Assembly: GCA_030248135.1 (NCBI GenBank)
Contig: JASANC010001826.1
Coordinates: forward strand, 1-64,000
Source of the DNA: Theristus sp. LFF4_11
Lineage: Eukaryota > Nematoda > Chromadorea > Monhysterida > Xyalidae
Direction: 5' to 3'
Length of the DNA: 64,000 bases
The notes under the pieces were generated by a model. It did not search any database. It saw only the letters and a program-made list of their open reading frames with translations, and was not told the origin of the DNA. Numbering within the stretch: position 1 is the first letter of the stretch; every line of letters starts with the position of its first letter. Positions 55,901-64,000 of the stretch are shown here, piece by piece. The position numbers and the translations under genes are program-made.

Positions 55901-58900
55901 TGTCTGTTACGCTGTCACCCTTGTGGCCTGGTGGTAGCGAGTTAGACTCTTGTTTATGCGTTCGGGGATCGAACACCACCGAAGGGTGTATAGGCACTCA
56001 ATGACAGAGAAACCTCGATGGGCACCCTACTCGACGGCGTTCTGTGCGTTTTTCTGGGTTAGCCCTGGCTAAGAACATCGCTTAAAATTTCCAACAACAA
56101 CAACAAGAACAACAACGACTTGACGTTTTAGCTTGACCGTTTTAGCTGAAATTTGGACACAACAAATGGCAATTACATTTCTTTCGTGGCTGTAAGTTTT
56201 AGCTCAAGAGGTTGCTTTAGCTTTAAATACCAGCCATTTTCCCTATTGACGTTTTTTAATCCCCCTATACATACATGTATTACTTATTGTGTGTTTACTG
56301 AATTCTTGTAACGCTCTATTTTACCAGGTTCTTTCTGAGACATCTGCAGCAGTTTATAAAAATGTTCCATGGTGATTTCGAGTTCTTCACGCAATCGTTC
56401 AGCGGCAGGATCGCTTGGCGGCATTTCATTGCAGAGTTTGTTGACATCGTCCCTTAATGCGTCTATGATTGCATCACGCTCGTCTGGGTCAATCGACAGA
56501 AAAGCTTCCAAGTCCCAACCTGCAATTAAAAAAATTGCAAACTGAGTATGTTTTTGAAGTCTTTTTGACGTTGCTGTCAGTGATGGCGCACCTTGCACTG
56601 TTTTCATCGTGTTCAGCAAAACATTCGTGCGGATGGCCAAAGTTTTCTCAAGCCACAGACGACGCAGGCGTTCGAAGAATGTTTGCAAGCGGGTGAGGTA
56701 GGCACTTAATCGTGAATCTGGCGGCGGAATCCGAAAGACGACCGAAGCCACCTGACTTTCGATGCCGTCAGCGCCGCGGATCGCCCATTTTATTAGGTCA
56801 GAATTGTCCAGAAGTCGAACTTCATCGTTTCGTCGAATCGAAATCTGTGATACAACGCAAGTCAGCTCCATAATTGACCCCAATATTTGTCACTGGCACA
56901 TTTTACGTTCGTTAAAAAAATTCGAACTTCAAACTATTATGCGCAATCACTCTGCAAAAACTCACATATCGATCTTGATAGTCACAAAGGGCGCTAACGA
57001 GCATCGACTGTTCGATACGTTCGCCTCTTTGCCACAATGGCGACACCCTACGCGCACGCTCAAACAAGGACACGAGTATTTCGTCGTAGCGATTCAGCAT
57101 TTCGTTGACCTCGTTCAATTCACGCAGCAGACGGTCGCCTTCGTCGATCTGCACGTCACGGCGGTCGTACTGTGACTCCAATAACTCCATCTGTCTGCTC
57201 ATCCACTGGTCGCAAGTTTCAGCTTCTTCCATTAGCTATAAACTGTTGCATTTCAAAGCAGCCTCCCAGATGTTTAAAAAACGAAACGCACACGTTACGT
57301 ACCGCACGTAAATCCAATGCGTCTTGAAGATGCGCTTCAAGGCACTTTGACAAACTCAGTAGCCATTCCCACTGAGACTGCATTGTCGACAAGTAGACTT
57401 CGATCACGTTCACTGCCGGATGCCCCTGGTTCAGCAGCGCTGCACCTCGGTTGTGAACCTACGTTGAACGGTGAAGAATTGACAAAACAAAGTCTTGTTG
57501 GTAAATTATGAGCTGCAGACGAATCAAAAGCGGCAATTTTCGCAACGAAATGGCGGCGACGATGTCTGTGAGGAAAACAATTTTGGGCACAGAAACTCCT
57601 GATTATCACAAATAAAATTTTGAGGAAAAAGACAAAAGCAGTAGTTTTCAGAGAAAAAGTTTCAGTTTGTCAAAACAGAAATGTTGAACGACATTTTAGC
57701 CGTTGTCGTTATTTTAAGAAAAACTACTAAATTCCAAAAAAACTGTTTCTTTCTGCATTGTCGAGGGGCAAAAACATAAAGGTTCACTGCAAAAACTGTT
57801 GCTTTTGATTTGTCTGCATCACTTTTTTTAAATTACAAAAAGTTATTTTCTACCAAAAAACTGATTGTTTGTCTAGAAAACGCCCAGAAATCGTAAATTC
57901 CAGCGAATGAAAAAATCGATCCAGACTTTCTTTTTTGCGCCTCATTCAAGGCAACCAATCAGCTAACTCAACAAAAATGTCAGCTCAGTTTTTAGAGGGA
58001 GTATTTTATGTTTCAGAATTTTCCAAACGACAGTAAAACAACGGACCTCGTTGAATTGATTTTCGCGCAGTTCCACTTCATGGAGCAGCTGCTTGTAATA
58101 GTTCTGCAACATCGGCAGATCCAGCTGCTCAACGTCCGACCAGTTGCGTGTCACCTCCAGTTCCTCACGTTCACTGATCCAAACAAGCTCCGCTTGAGCA
58201 GCGCGAACGAATGCAATCAACGAATCGAGATCAAGCATTCGTCCCGTCGACAAATCCTGCAATGCAAATCGTTTTCTTGGACTGCAATTATATATGGCGT
58301 CTGTTTTCAACAATCACGGTAAACAGATTTCGGAGTAACTAACACGAAGTTGTTGGTAGACGGATTCCAACGTCGACAACAAGTCGCAATATTCGCCGGA
58401 ATCTTCTGCTGCCACTTCTGCCTATAAACAGCAAAAAAGCATACATCTGTCGGTTTGTTGATTCCATTGCATACTGTGATAAATCTGGAGTAAAATGACT
58501 GTTTGAAGCGAACCTGACGAGCGATACATTGGTCAACAGTTTGTCGAAAGTCCATTATATCACGGTGGTCGAGTTTATGCTGCTCGAACATCTGCTCCAA
58601 CACGTGGATGTCCTCACTGAACTGCATGTCGGTCAGTTGACCCTGCGGATGATAGCAACTCAGATCAACATTGATACAAGATCTCTGCTCAATAAATCCA
58701 AACTTATGCTGCCATAAAAAACTAAGACAATATTAATTTGCTGACGAGTCTCAGTTCAATCCATTCGATCGCTTCATCGCACGATTGGAACAGATCACTG
58801 CGAACGCGTGCGTAGCGCTCCTGCTGAACGTGCGTCAGACGCTCTGACTGCTCGTTGATCGCTGTGAACAATTGACCTTCGACACGCTGCAGATAAGCCG

Positions 58901-61900
58901 TACGACGCTGCTGCAGGCCGGTTACTCTGCAATCGAGTTTGGGACATAAAACTTGGGCATCGAAGAATTTCATGTGATGCCCGACTATAGGGTTTCGTTT
59001 TTTCGCTGATATTGATGAACTTTTTCGTGAAGATAATTATTTTAAAATGAACGCCAAAATGCATATACCAAGATTCATTCCAAATTCATGCAGACACAGC
59101 CAAACAACCCGTCAAAAAACTACGACTGGCTGTGGTTTTGTTTCACTTACTGCTGTTTATAGCTGTGCGCCTCTGGGTGGCGTGCCGCTTGCAGTTGTTC
59201 AACGTCGTCAAAGTATGACATGATTGGCGTCTCGAGTCGATTCAGATCGTCCACGATTTTATCCAAGAGCACTTTCATCTCAGCCGGCGGCGTCGACGGC
59301 AGTCGTTGCTCGGCTGACTCGATGCGCGTCAACAGAGCGTCCAGTTTTTCGTTTGTCTCCTGGATTCCACGGTGGAGACGGCTGCTCAAGTCCTGCAACA
59401 CTGGTATGGCTACGCTACGATCTTGGTGTTAAATGAAAAAGAACTGAGCCTTGTATGGCTACGGTCTCGACGGGTGTAATGAGAAATACAAATTGAATGG
59501 AAAAGAACGGAGAATGAATGATGGCGAAATGTCATCTGTTGATTGAGCTCGCTACACCACTGCTCGCTCAGCAAAATGTCATCGTCTAGTTCTTCTCAGT
59601 GTCAATCAAGCGTGCGCTGTTGCGATAGTTTCCATGTGCCTTCGCTGACCACTAACATTGATGGAGCCTCCATGGGCGTTCGCGCGTTCGCCCAACGCTC
59701 GTTCACGTTCGTCAATCGCCTTTTGCAGCATCGACCACGCTCGATCGAGATTCGCCGTCGACAGGTCCTCGTCGATTTTCAACTGGCCCGTGCCACTGAA
59801 CAAACGCTGAAAAACAGAACAAAAACATCAAATGGTAAAGCTGCAATCTGAGCGACGTTTGACAGCCGAAATGTATTTATATGTTTGCTGGCTAGGGTTG
59901 GCCATGATCAGCGAATCAACATTCAATAAGTTATTCGGAATCCTCAACTTGAAAAGACGGGCTGCTGAAGTAGCTAAAAGTAGCTAATGAAGTAGCGTTC
60001 ACATGTTTAGTAGCCACGCCACTGTAGTGGCCGCTTTCGTGGGTAGTTTTTTTAACTGTTTGTTATTTTTCAAGAATTAGGGAAACACATTCAAAACTAG
60101 CAATTCGGTGTAGCAGCAAACGAAGCTGAACGAACCAGCAGTTCGGTGTAATGGCCGGCGAGTCGTTGTTTTTCAGCGAGTCGCGGCGGCATGTCCTCAG
60201 CGCCGAATCGTGCCAGTTCGTTCTGCAGCTGGCGCAGTTCGGCCGACGACGAAGGCAGCCGGCTGTCACGCATCAGCTGCGTCGCGCGTTGCACCCAACG
60301 CAGCCATTCGCGTGCCTCCACGCTGTACTCGTCCATGTCCGCTTCGTACTGAAAAAAAAATAAACGCACATTTGAATTTTCAAATTAAAAAAACATTTGG
60401 CATTTAACTGAAAACCATGACAGACCACCGAAAACCACATGACTGATAGAACCATTGCCAGATATGGTATATTGCCACCTGTAGCCAGGAGGACGCAAAA
60501 CTGGCTGGCGACAGTCTGGCGCCACTTGGCGACGTCGACTGGTGTGCGCTGCCGGATGAGCGGGAGTACGCACGTGAAGCGCTCGAATGAAACTGGTGGT
60601 GGTGGTGCAGTTGGCTGTTGTGCAGCTGGTACTCGAGTGTGCTCGGTCGCTGCTGCGCGCGCGGCACCGACGGCGCCAACGAGTACGCGTCAACATGCAA
60701 CTGCTGGTCATACTTGCGATGGCTGCTGTAACTGGACAGTGGCGAGTGCTGCTGACTGGCACGCCAATGCGGCAGCGAGTTGCCATTGACGTGCGCTGAT
60801 GTGCCAGTTGTGCCGTTCAATTGCTGACTGCTGTACGAGTACTCGGTGCGCTTGCTGTGCTGTTTCTGTTGACGACTGTGGTGCACAGGTGTGCGTTGCA
60901 TGGCGAATGCGAAAGAATGCTCGTGCGTGGTAGCGCCCAGCCTCCAAATGGTATTCAAGCACGTTCGACTACAAATTACATTTTTTCACACTCTCTGAAG
61001 ACAGAAAACGGAGAACGCAAAAAACTATTTTTGAGTCTAAAATGTGTGAAAACAAGTGTAGCAAATTCGTCGACCAGCGAGTTGCATTGCATTTGCAGCA
61101 ACAACATAAAACTGTCGGCCGTAACAAAAAGTGTTAACATGAATGCAGTGCATGGGCGTTTACTGCCAGACTTTTCATACCAAACCAATGATTTTTTCCA
61201 AAAAACCACGTGTGAAAACATGGAAAAACCACACAGAGAACACAAAGCTGCGCGCGCGGCTGTGTGTACAGTCAGCCTGGGACGGACGAGCAAACAGTCA
61301 ACAGTGTGATGAGACAGAGACGAGGCACACGATTGCGAAAACACGCTCCGAAAGTTACGCGACATAGCTGATAGCGCTGTGATATTGTAGAATGTGCATT
61401 TCGCGTGTGTAGTTTTGTGCAACACGCATAAACGACCGAATACGTTGATTTCACATAAGTGCATCAGCGTTGACTTTCGTCGCGACACGAGGCCCCGGCA
61501 TGTGCTCATAAAACTGGCCACGGGACTGCTGCTGCTGCAGATTGTGCACAAAGTAAACTGTTGCTCAAGGTTAAATCGAGCACAGCACACACACACCGCA
61601 ATTAGAAACGCACAAAACGACGCACGACCACTGGACCTGCCCGGTGATCTGATGAAGTTGTATCAGAAAATGTGCAACGCTATGACAAGCGCAATCAAAT
61701 TCGCATAAGTCAGCCACTTTGATATAATATTTTGCCTCTACACGACATTTGTATCAGATATGTAAAACTTGAAGACGTCAACTGGAAGACATCATGCGGG
61801 CGAACAATAGCGGGCGTCACACGTTATCAGTTTGCAAACGAAAACTTGCTGCAATCTACAACATTGTATTCTCCACTGATGAATATTTAGGTCTCTAGCA

Positions 61901-62916
61901 CACAATGCAACACTGTGTGTGTCCACACACTACGATTCAGAGGATGACGTGACATGTTTTGCAATGTGCCTTTTGGTTTGAATGAGCACTGAAACTGTTG
62001 TCATGTCATGTTGCTAGTGAAACTGCTTGCCAGCAATATTTACATGGTTTTGTAACGCCGAAAACAAAATTTATATCAGCAACACCGAGGGAAGAGCGAT
62101 AACAAAAAATGAAAAAAAAAGCGTGAGCTCGCAACGAATTACTGGTGTGATTGTTCGTCGGGATTTTTCGGTCCTGAAATTTCAGTTGACGTCCTCCAAA
62201 CCATTTACGTAATTCGAACGCTAAGCTGGTCTGACACAATTTCGAAATCCGAAAGAGACAAACGCAAACTGAATGAAACCCTTCACTGACGCGTTCGTAT
62301 TCAGGCAGCGGCGGCAACGCATCATAGAGCGACGACACGTAGGTGATCACTGAGCGTTCATCAGGCTGCTCAACGTCGATGTCCTGCGACTCCAGCAGTT
62401 GCGTCACTCCAAACTCGTGCTCAGCCTTCGAGAACGCGTAGTCCAGACGCTCACGGTTGCTGCGCTCACGTGCTGACACCTGACGTGAAAAGTGAACTGA
62501 TCAAGCACACATCACAGGAACACGCGCCCAGTTTTGCAGCCGGAACACGGATGACCGCAACAAACCAGCACGTTCAACAGTGCATACACGCTTTTGAAAA
62601 CACCGCAGTTTCGCATCGTTGGTATTCTGGAACCGGGCGGAGTATCAGGTAAGCGAACAGTCAATCTCACCACTCTGCGTTTGCACGACACAGAGCTGTG
62701 AGCGATGCAAACGACTCAGCAGCAACCTACATGCGCCCAGTCGATCGTCTGTGGGCGATACCGATGCATCACCGCGTTGAACGCAAGACCGTCGCGCCAC
62801 GAATTCGTGAAGTTGCGCACGCTGACGCCCGGGTAGCCGGAGGTGACACGCTTCGCCCATTGCAAAAGAGCCTCCTTCGCTGAGACGCCGTCCTCTTGAC
62901 CCCATGGCTCGGACAC
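19156..62916 (-). CDS. Spectraplakin (VAB-10/Shot/MACF1/dystonin family), 5' end outside the window
   Basis: One gene of about 65 modelled exons and roughly 8,300 residues in the window. Domain order: second CH domain (62916-62291), plakin domain with SH3 (60348-54211), Glu/Arg-rich helix plus plakin repeats (53349-46766), further plakin repeats (46765-43217), spectrin rod (41917-23551), EF hands (23407-22923), GAS2 (20538-20166) and a Ser/Arg tail to the stop at 19156. Reading phase is kept across the joins I could check. The order is diagnostic for spectraplakins, which crosslink actin filaments, attachment sites and growing microtubules. Exon joins at 46765 and 43217 and a possible exon at 60479-60958 are uncertain and may mark alternative isoforms. 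Introns are rich in TIR elements and SINEs. CH1 and the true start lie right of 64000. Confidence 0.95.
20166..20538 (-). CDS. Spectraplakin: GAS2 microtubule-binding domain
   Basis: Exons 20538-20419 and 20283-20166. The first reads [15 protein letters not shown] and REVGEGKYR; the second starts [14 protein letters not shown] and continues [11 protein letters not shown] and [12 protein letters not shown], nearly identical to the vertebrate GAS2 core. The domain binds and stabilises the microtubule lattice. A 2.4 kb intron full of TIR elements separates it from the EF hands. Confidence 0.97.
20571..22055. mobile_element. AAGGCCCATTCATGCA-ended TIR element with CACGT-rich arms
   Basis: Ends AAGGCCCATTCATGCA and inverse TGCATGAATGGGCCTT. 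The arms contain tandem CACGT units (seven or more at 20610-20640) and repeated modules with CGTCGACGTGCG and CATTCATACC in both arms. The middle (21000-21750) has no recognised transposase. It fills most of the intron between EF hands and GAS2. Confidence 0.8.
22093..22461. mobile_element. TACAGTCGAA-family TIR element, copy 2
   Basis: Starts TACAGTCGAACTCAATAA and ends with its inverse TTATTGAGTTCGACTGTA near-perfectly. It shares inner sequence with the right two-thirds of copy 1 but has lost the left arm, so it is an internal-deletion derivative. Confidence 0.85.
22498..22873. mobile_element. MITE with CTTTGCCACTG arms
   Basis: Inverted arms of about 130 bp: ACTTTGCCACTGTAAAGGG on the left and the inverse of CAACTTTGCCACTGAAAAGG on the right, with internal matches GTGCTGATAAT and ACTTTGCCACAAACAATG. 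No coding frame. Confidence 0.8.
22923..23407 (-). CDS. Spectraplakin: paired EF hands
   Basis: Exons 23407-23127 and 23032-22923. The first carries the conserved lead [19 protein letters not shown] then the calcium loop D-x-H-G-D-G-K, and FIDVILGS. The intron falls between GS and K, exactly before FPTTRLEM, as in MACF1. The second loop reads [13 protein letters not shown]: it lacks the usual DxDGDG start, so calcium binding by EF2 may be weak or lost. The upstream [16 protein letters not shown] segment is also a family hallmark. Confidence 0.95.
23551..41917 (-). CDS. Spectraplakin: spectrin-repeat rod
   Basis: About 38 phase-consistent exons, roughly 3,350 residues, of spectrin repeats. 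The largest are 37825-36896, 34520-33869, 33721-33264 and 28354-27922; others are 100-360 bp, for example 41917-41715, 40791-40492, 35817-35494, 33162-32806, 32705-32407, 29669-29328, 26648-26337, 24520-24216 and 23724-23551. Each repeat has a conserved Trp in helix A ([33 protein letters not shown]) and a second aromatic in helix C. The rod is the spacer between actin and microtubule ends, as in VAB-10B, Shot and MACF1. Introns are 60-100 bp except where SINEs or TIR elements sit. The join at 41380 is tentative. Confidence 0.92.
25139..25300. repeat. Dispersed repeat, copy 2 (spectraplakin intron)
   Basis: Same orientation and block order as 15208-15385: GAGTCAATGCGCGCAT, AGGTAAAC, GACGCGG, CCGAGTCTC, TTTGAATTGCCACAT. 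It lies in the intron between the exons ending at 25429 and starting at 25099. Confidence 0.75.
28415..28583. mobile_element. TACAGTCGAA-family short MITE, copy 3
   Basis: About 170 bp. The right end is GAGTTCGACTGTA; the left end is degenerate but shows AGTCGAACTCTTA. Arms include CTAATTGGTTGTG and the inverse CCAATCAGCTGG, and an AGCATGC core on both sides. It sits in an intron of the spectrin rod. Confidence 0.75.
29670..30253. other. Spectraplakin intron with G/C-tract sequence
   Basis: A 584 bp intron holding several G and C runs (GGGGGGAAGTGGGAGGGG at 29762 on; CCCCCGCGGG near 30137) and TACGTACCCCC/TATGTACCCC-like words. It looks like a degraded mobile element but no clear ends were found. 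Confidence 0.45.
30928..32106. mobile_element. Long-TIR element hosting the second G/C-tract MITE
   Basis: Arms of about 180 bp: left TCGTCTGGAATTACG and TTGTGGTGTGGCGCTACAG; right, inverted, CCGTCCGGAATTAGG and TTGTGGTGTGGCGGTACAG, then GGTATGTCGTCGAA on both sides. The G/C-tract element at 31121-31556 sits at the inner end of the left arm. It lies in the intron between exons 32328-32136 and 30881-30748. Confidence 0.75.
31121..31556. mobile_element. G/C-tract MITE, copy 2 (inverted relative to copy 1)
   Basis: Begins CCGTATTACC after a TA and ends ATACGG before a TA. The sequence matches the inverse complement of 6240-6691 along its length, with G runs such as GGGGTGGGGGTTTATTGG. Also nested in another element. 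Confidence 0.85.
34608..34776 (-). mobile_element. tRNA-like SINE, copy 2
   Basis: Inverse of this segment matches 55923-56118 in order: TTAGACT, a box-B-like GTTCGAGCC, TATAGGCACTTAATGACAG, CCCTACTC, TTCTGGGTTAGCCC. It is more diverged in box A. Located in the intron between exons 34984-34818 and 34520-33869. Confidence 0.75.
35853..36596. mobile_element. Mariner-like TIR element, complete termini
   Basis: Starts TACAGGGTGAGCC and ends GGCTCACCCTGTA, with AAAAAAGGTTCCAA just inside on both sides. Inner blocks (GCTCTCACTGGCTTGTGCTG, TTCTGCTCAGAAC) match the element at 46-1120. 744 bp, no transposase frame; non-autonomous. Confidence 0.88.
39540..39693 (-). mobile_element. tRNA-like SINE, copy 3
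   Basis: Its inverse complement carries TTAGTCTCTTGTCTGTGCG, box-B-like GTTCGAGGGATCGAGC, TATAGGCACTTGATGACAG, GACGGCGTTCTGT and GCCCTGGCTAAAAACAT, in the same order as 55923-56118. It lies in the intron between exons 40094-39917 and 39074-38961. Confidence 0.8.
41016..41176. mobile_element. TACAGTCTAACTC palindromic MITE, copy 4
   Basis: 161 bp, almost a full palindrome: TACAGTCTAACTCAATAACA at the left and the exact-style inverse at the right, continuing through CCAACTAG and TGCATGCATTCTGTG. TA at both ends. It would form one long hairpin in RNA or single-stranded DNA. Confidence 0.88.
42076..42217. repeat. Two-unit 71 bp tandem duplication
   Basis: Units 42076-42146 and 42147-42217 share ATATTTCAATTTGCAATTTA and AAAAAGTATTGGACTTGG with few differences. 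They lie in non-coding sequence between the plakin-repeat and rod exons. Confidence 0.9.
42218..43216. other. Intron or alternative 3' end between plakin repeats and rod
   Basis: No separate gene. If the frame at 43217 reads through, coding continues to a TAA at 43070 and the rest is a 3' untranslated region; an AATAAA on the minus strand was not found close by. Otherwise all of it is intron. Confidence 0.5.
43217..46765 (-). CDS. Spectraplakin: second plakin-repeat exon
   Basis: An open frame of over 1,150 codons of further plakin repeats (for example [13 protein letters not shown] and [15 protein letters not shown]), more divergent than those in the giant exon. Its frame is one step off the giant exon, and is open right back to 46765, so the real 5' border is unclear: an intron from the GTAACT donor to an acceptor near 46650, or a one-base indel. 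The C-terminal end also has two readings. A phase-1 donor near 43217 can join the spectrin rod, or the frame can run on through a hydrophobic, Cys-containing stretch to a TAA at 43070, giving a plakin-repeat-only isoform like VAB-10A. Confidence 0.85.
46766..53349 (-). CDS. Spectraplakin: giant exon of plakin (plectin) repeats
   Basis: A single uninterrupted exon of 6,584 bp (2,194 codons) begins after a TATTTTTAG acceptor. The first 125 codons are a Glu/Arg helix (separate entry). The remainder is dozens of about 38-residue plakin repeats of the pattern hydrophobic-x-EA-x(3)-GLID-x-TG-x(5)-DP-x-TG, for example [15 protein letters not shown] and [15 protein letters not shown]. Near the end the repeats give way to a Ser/Asp/Asn-rich region. 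In VAB-10A and plectin such repeats anchor intermediate filaments or hemidesmosome-like attachments. The exon ends at a GTAACT donor with TAA in frame just beyond. Confidence 0.93.
52975..53349 (-). other. Glu/Arg-rich predicted single alpha helix
   Basis: About 125 residues made almost only of E, R and A with some D, K, L and Q, in runs such as [20 protein letters not shown]. Glu and Arg recur at i and i+4, and there is no heptad hydrophobic core, so a stable single helix or rigid spacer is more likely than a coiled coil. It sits between plakin domain and plakin repeats. Plectin carries a comparable ER-rich helix; its presence here in a spectraplakin is notable. Confidence 0.7.
53350..54210. 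other. Spectraplakin intron before the giant exon
   Basis: 861 bp, AT-rich. It holds a short tandem repeat at 53771-53826 (unit CATAGTAGTCGAAACGTTTG, two copies). If isoforms skip the plakin repeats, splicing would run from the donor at 54211 across this region. Confidence 0.6.
54211..60348 (-). CDS. Spectraplakin: plakin domain with SH3
   Basis: Sixteen phase-consistent exons: 60348-60136, 59806-59657, 59392-59151, 58926-58746, 58642-58514, 58421-58344, 58256-58047, 57458-57303, 57235-56966, 56844-56592, 56519-56325, 55691-55385, 55309-55171, 55098-54908, 54787-54541, 54438-54211. They encode tandem spectrin-type repeats that track the MACF1/dystonin plakin domain, for example [19 protein letters not shown]. 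The SH3 fold spans the 57235 and 56844 exons: [11 protein letters not shown], then [18 protein letters not shown] and [11 protein letters not shown]. Plakin domains dock on junctional and membrane partners. The borders near 59657 and 59392 are the least certain. Confidence 0.9.
55923..56118 (+). mobile_element. tRNA-like SINE, copy 1
   Basis: Begins with a box-A-like TGGTGGTAGCGAG and box-B-like GTTCGGGGATCGAAC about 35 bp apart, as in a tRNA gene, followed by an unrelated body (TATAGGCACTCAATGACAG, GACGGCGTTCTGTGCG, GTTAGCCCTGGCTAAGAACA) and an AAC-repeat tail (CAACAACAACAAC). This is the layout of a tRNA-derived SINE with an internal RNA polymerase III promoter. Copies 2 and 3 confirm it as a family. 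Confidence 0.85.
57459..58046. other. Spectraplakin intron, no feature seen
   Basis: 588 bp between plakin-domain exons 58256-58047 and 57458-57303. AT-rich with A and T runs; no repeat pair or coding sequence was recognised. Confidence 0.6.
60479..60958 (-). CDS. Candidate alternative exon, Gln/His/Ser-rich
   Basis: An open frame of about 155 codons ends SSWLQ at a CAG/GTGGCA donor (60479) in phase 0, which can join the next plakin exon. The exon before (62291) also ends in phase 0 and can skip it. The content is low-complexity: HHHHQFHSS, repeated Ser, Arg and Gln. An ATG lies at about 60900 in the same frame, so it could be an internal cassette or an alternative first exon giving an isoform without the actin-binding domain. 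The 5' border is not fixed. It may instead be non-coding. Confidence 0.4.
60959..62290. other. Spectraplakin intron or alternative 5' region
   Basis: No supported exon. If the candidate exon at 60479-60958 is a first exon, a promoter would lie here; no clear TATA or initiator was found on the minus strand. Confidence 0.5.
62291..62916 (-). CDS. Spectraplakin: second calponin-homology domain (actin binding)
   Basis: Exons 62916-62731 and 62479-62291, joined in phase 0. The first holds the CH2 core: [15 protein letters not shown], then [20 protein letters not shown], ending IDWAH. The second holds the helix [20 protein letters not shown] and the [12 protein letters not shown] end seen in all spectraplakins and plectin. 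With CH1 (outside the window) this makes the actin-binding domain. Both exon borders use acceptor and donor sites with family-consistent positions; the donor after 62291 is GTCAGT. Confidence 0.95.
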
Positions 62917-64000
62917 CTGCAAAGCAGTTTTTTATGGTGTTCGATTTTTAGTTACCGTTTTTTCTGTCACCTGCTGCATTTCACCAAATTTCTTGTCTTT
63001 GCAGATGGTTTTCTATATTTGCTGTACTCGTTTCATTTTTTCTCTTCGAGAAAAAGTTCAGGTGAACCGACTAAAATTTTAGTTTTTTTATCTGCACTCA
63101 ACCGTCACATGTGGTCGTATTGCATTGTGTCACCGATAGTTAGTTGATGTGTTTGTTGCACATTTGTCGGGTGTTATGCTCGTTTTGGCATGTGGTGCAC
63201 AAAAATCCAGATTGTAAAAAACAGAAAGTACGCTAGTTGGCTCAAACAAGCAATCACAAAATCACAACAGGCCGCACCACAAAATCACACCGCGCTCTGT
63301 TCTCTGCTGATCCACAGATTTTCTAAAGTCAACACAACACAAACGTGTCCATTGGTGCGACCACAAAAATAATAATATATTTTGACGCAGTTTCTATTTA
63401 TTTGTTTGCTACTGGTTACATTTGCGCAAAAAACAGGTAACGACAGAGGTGTAGTAGCGACATTGATGCATAACTTTTTCGATTACAAACGAGATTTCCA
63501 GTTTATTGGTGGCTCTAACCAGCATCATAAAATGTGTTAAAATTTGTCTGATGTACAAATATGCAAATGTACAAATGGAAGAATTTTTAGAGCTTTTGTT
63601 AAATGAAAGCAAGCGTCTTGTTGAACACACAAAAGGCACATTGTGCACATTGTAAAGTTGCCGTTTTTTTTTAATTTTTGTTTGCAGCATTTTGAAACCT
63701 GCCATAATGAAAAGAATCCTTTCCATTAAATGATGTAATGTTTCGTTATTTTCTGCACTTAAATTTCCATCTGTTTTTACGTTTTTACAAATTACGAATT
63801 ATTTTAGGCGGTTTGCTGCAATTTTATTTTCACATGCCGTTTAACTGAATCACCAAAAATGTTTCTTTAACCGTTCCGCCATTGGAAAAACAAAAAACGG
63901 CACGCTCTGTGTGACACATTTGGAACTTGTACACTATTAGATTCAAATCACAAAAATGAGACTGTCAAAATCCCGCCTATTCATTTCATACCACACTTGC
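62917..64000. other. Spectraplakin intron upstream of CH2, runs off the window
   Basis: No exon with CH1 sequence was found, so CH1 and the start of the gene lie beyond 64000. AT-rich with no recognised repeat. Confidence 0.6.

Noticed and set aside
55923..56118. Functional tRNA gene
   Set aside because: A and B boxes are present but no acceptor stem or complete cloverleaf can be closed, and the head is fused to a shared non-tRNA body in three copies, so it is a SINE.

Overview
The window is animal nuclear DNA. It has spliced genes with mostly 58-300 bp GT-AG introns, a large share of inverted-repeat transposable elements, and no operons, rRNA or CRISPR. Gene content (a spectraplakin carrying plakin repeats plus a spectrin rod, a GRDP-like protein, ATP synthase alpha) and compact introns suggest an invertebrate. 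A nematode, possibly a repeat-rich enoplean, is my inference and is not proven by the sequence. All four protein genes lie on the minus strand.

Layout from left to right. 46-1120: a long-TIR mariner-like relic with a transposase helix-turn-helix fragment. 2042-3532: a gene I do not recognise, with an N-terminal hydrophobic anchor and a Ser/Arg/Lys-rich body. 5455-9900: an 11-exon GRDP-like (DUF1399) gene, 804 codons, ending in a tail with Cys at every third residue; its last intron holds a TIR element with a second element nested inside. 9901-12555: no convincing gene. 12556-15999: an 11-exon mitochondrial ATP synthase alpha-subunit gene, 530 codons. 16013-19155: repeats, nested TIR elements and the 3' end of the next gene. 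19156-62916 and beyond the right edge: one giant spectraplakin gene (vab-10/shot/MACF1/dystonin family), lacking only its extreme 5' part (CH1 domain).

The spectraplakin reads, N to C: second calponin-homology domain, plakin domain with an SH3 fold, a Glu/Arg-rich helix, about 3,300 residues of plakin (plectin) repeats in two giant exons, a spectrin-repeat rod of about 3,350 residues, two EF hands, a GAS2 microtubule-binding domain and a Ser/Arg tail with a TxIP motif. The modelled chain totals roughly 8,300 residues. Nearly all exon joins keep phase. The family links actin, junctions and microtubules. Isoforms with only plakin repeats or only the spectrin rod are likely by analogy with VAB-10A and VAB-10B.

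The introns carry at least seven inverted-repeat element families (several TA-flanked and nested) and three copies of a tRNA-like SINE. Exon borders were derived by hand from reading frame, splice consensus and remembered family conservation. No alignment or RNA evidence was available.
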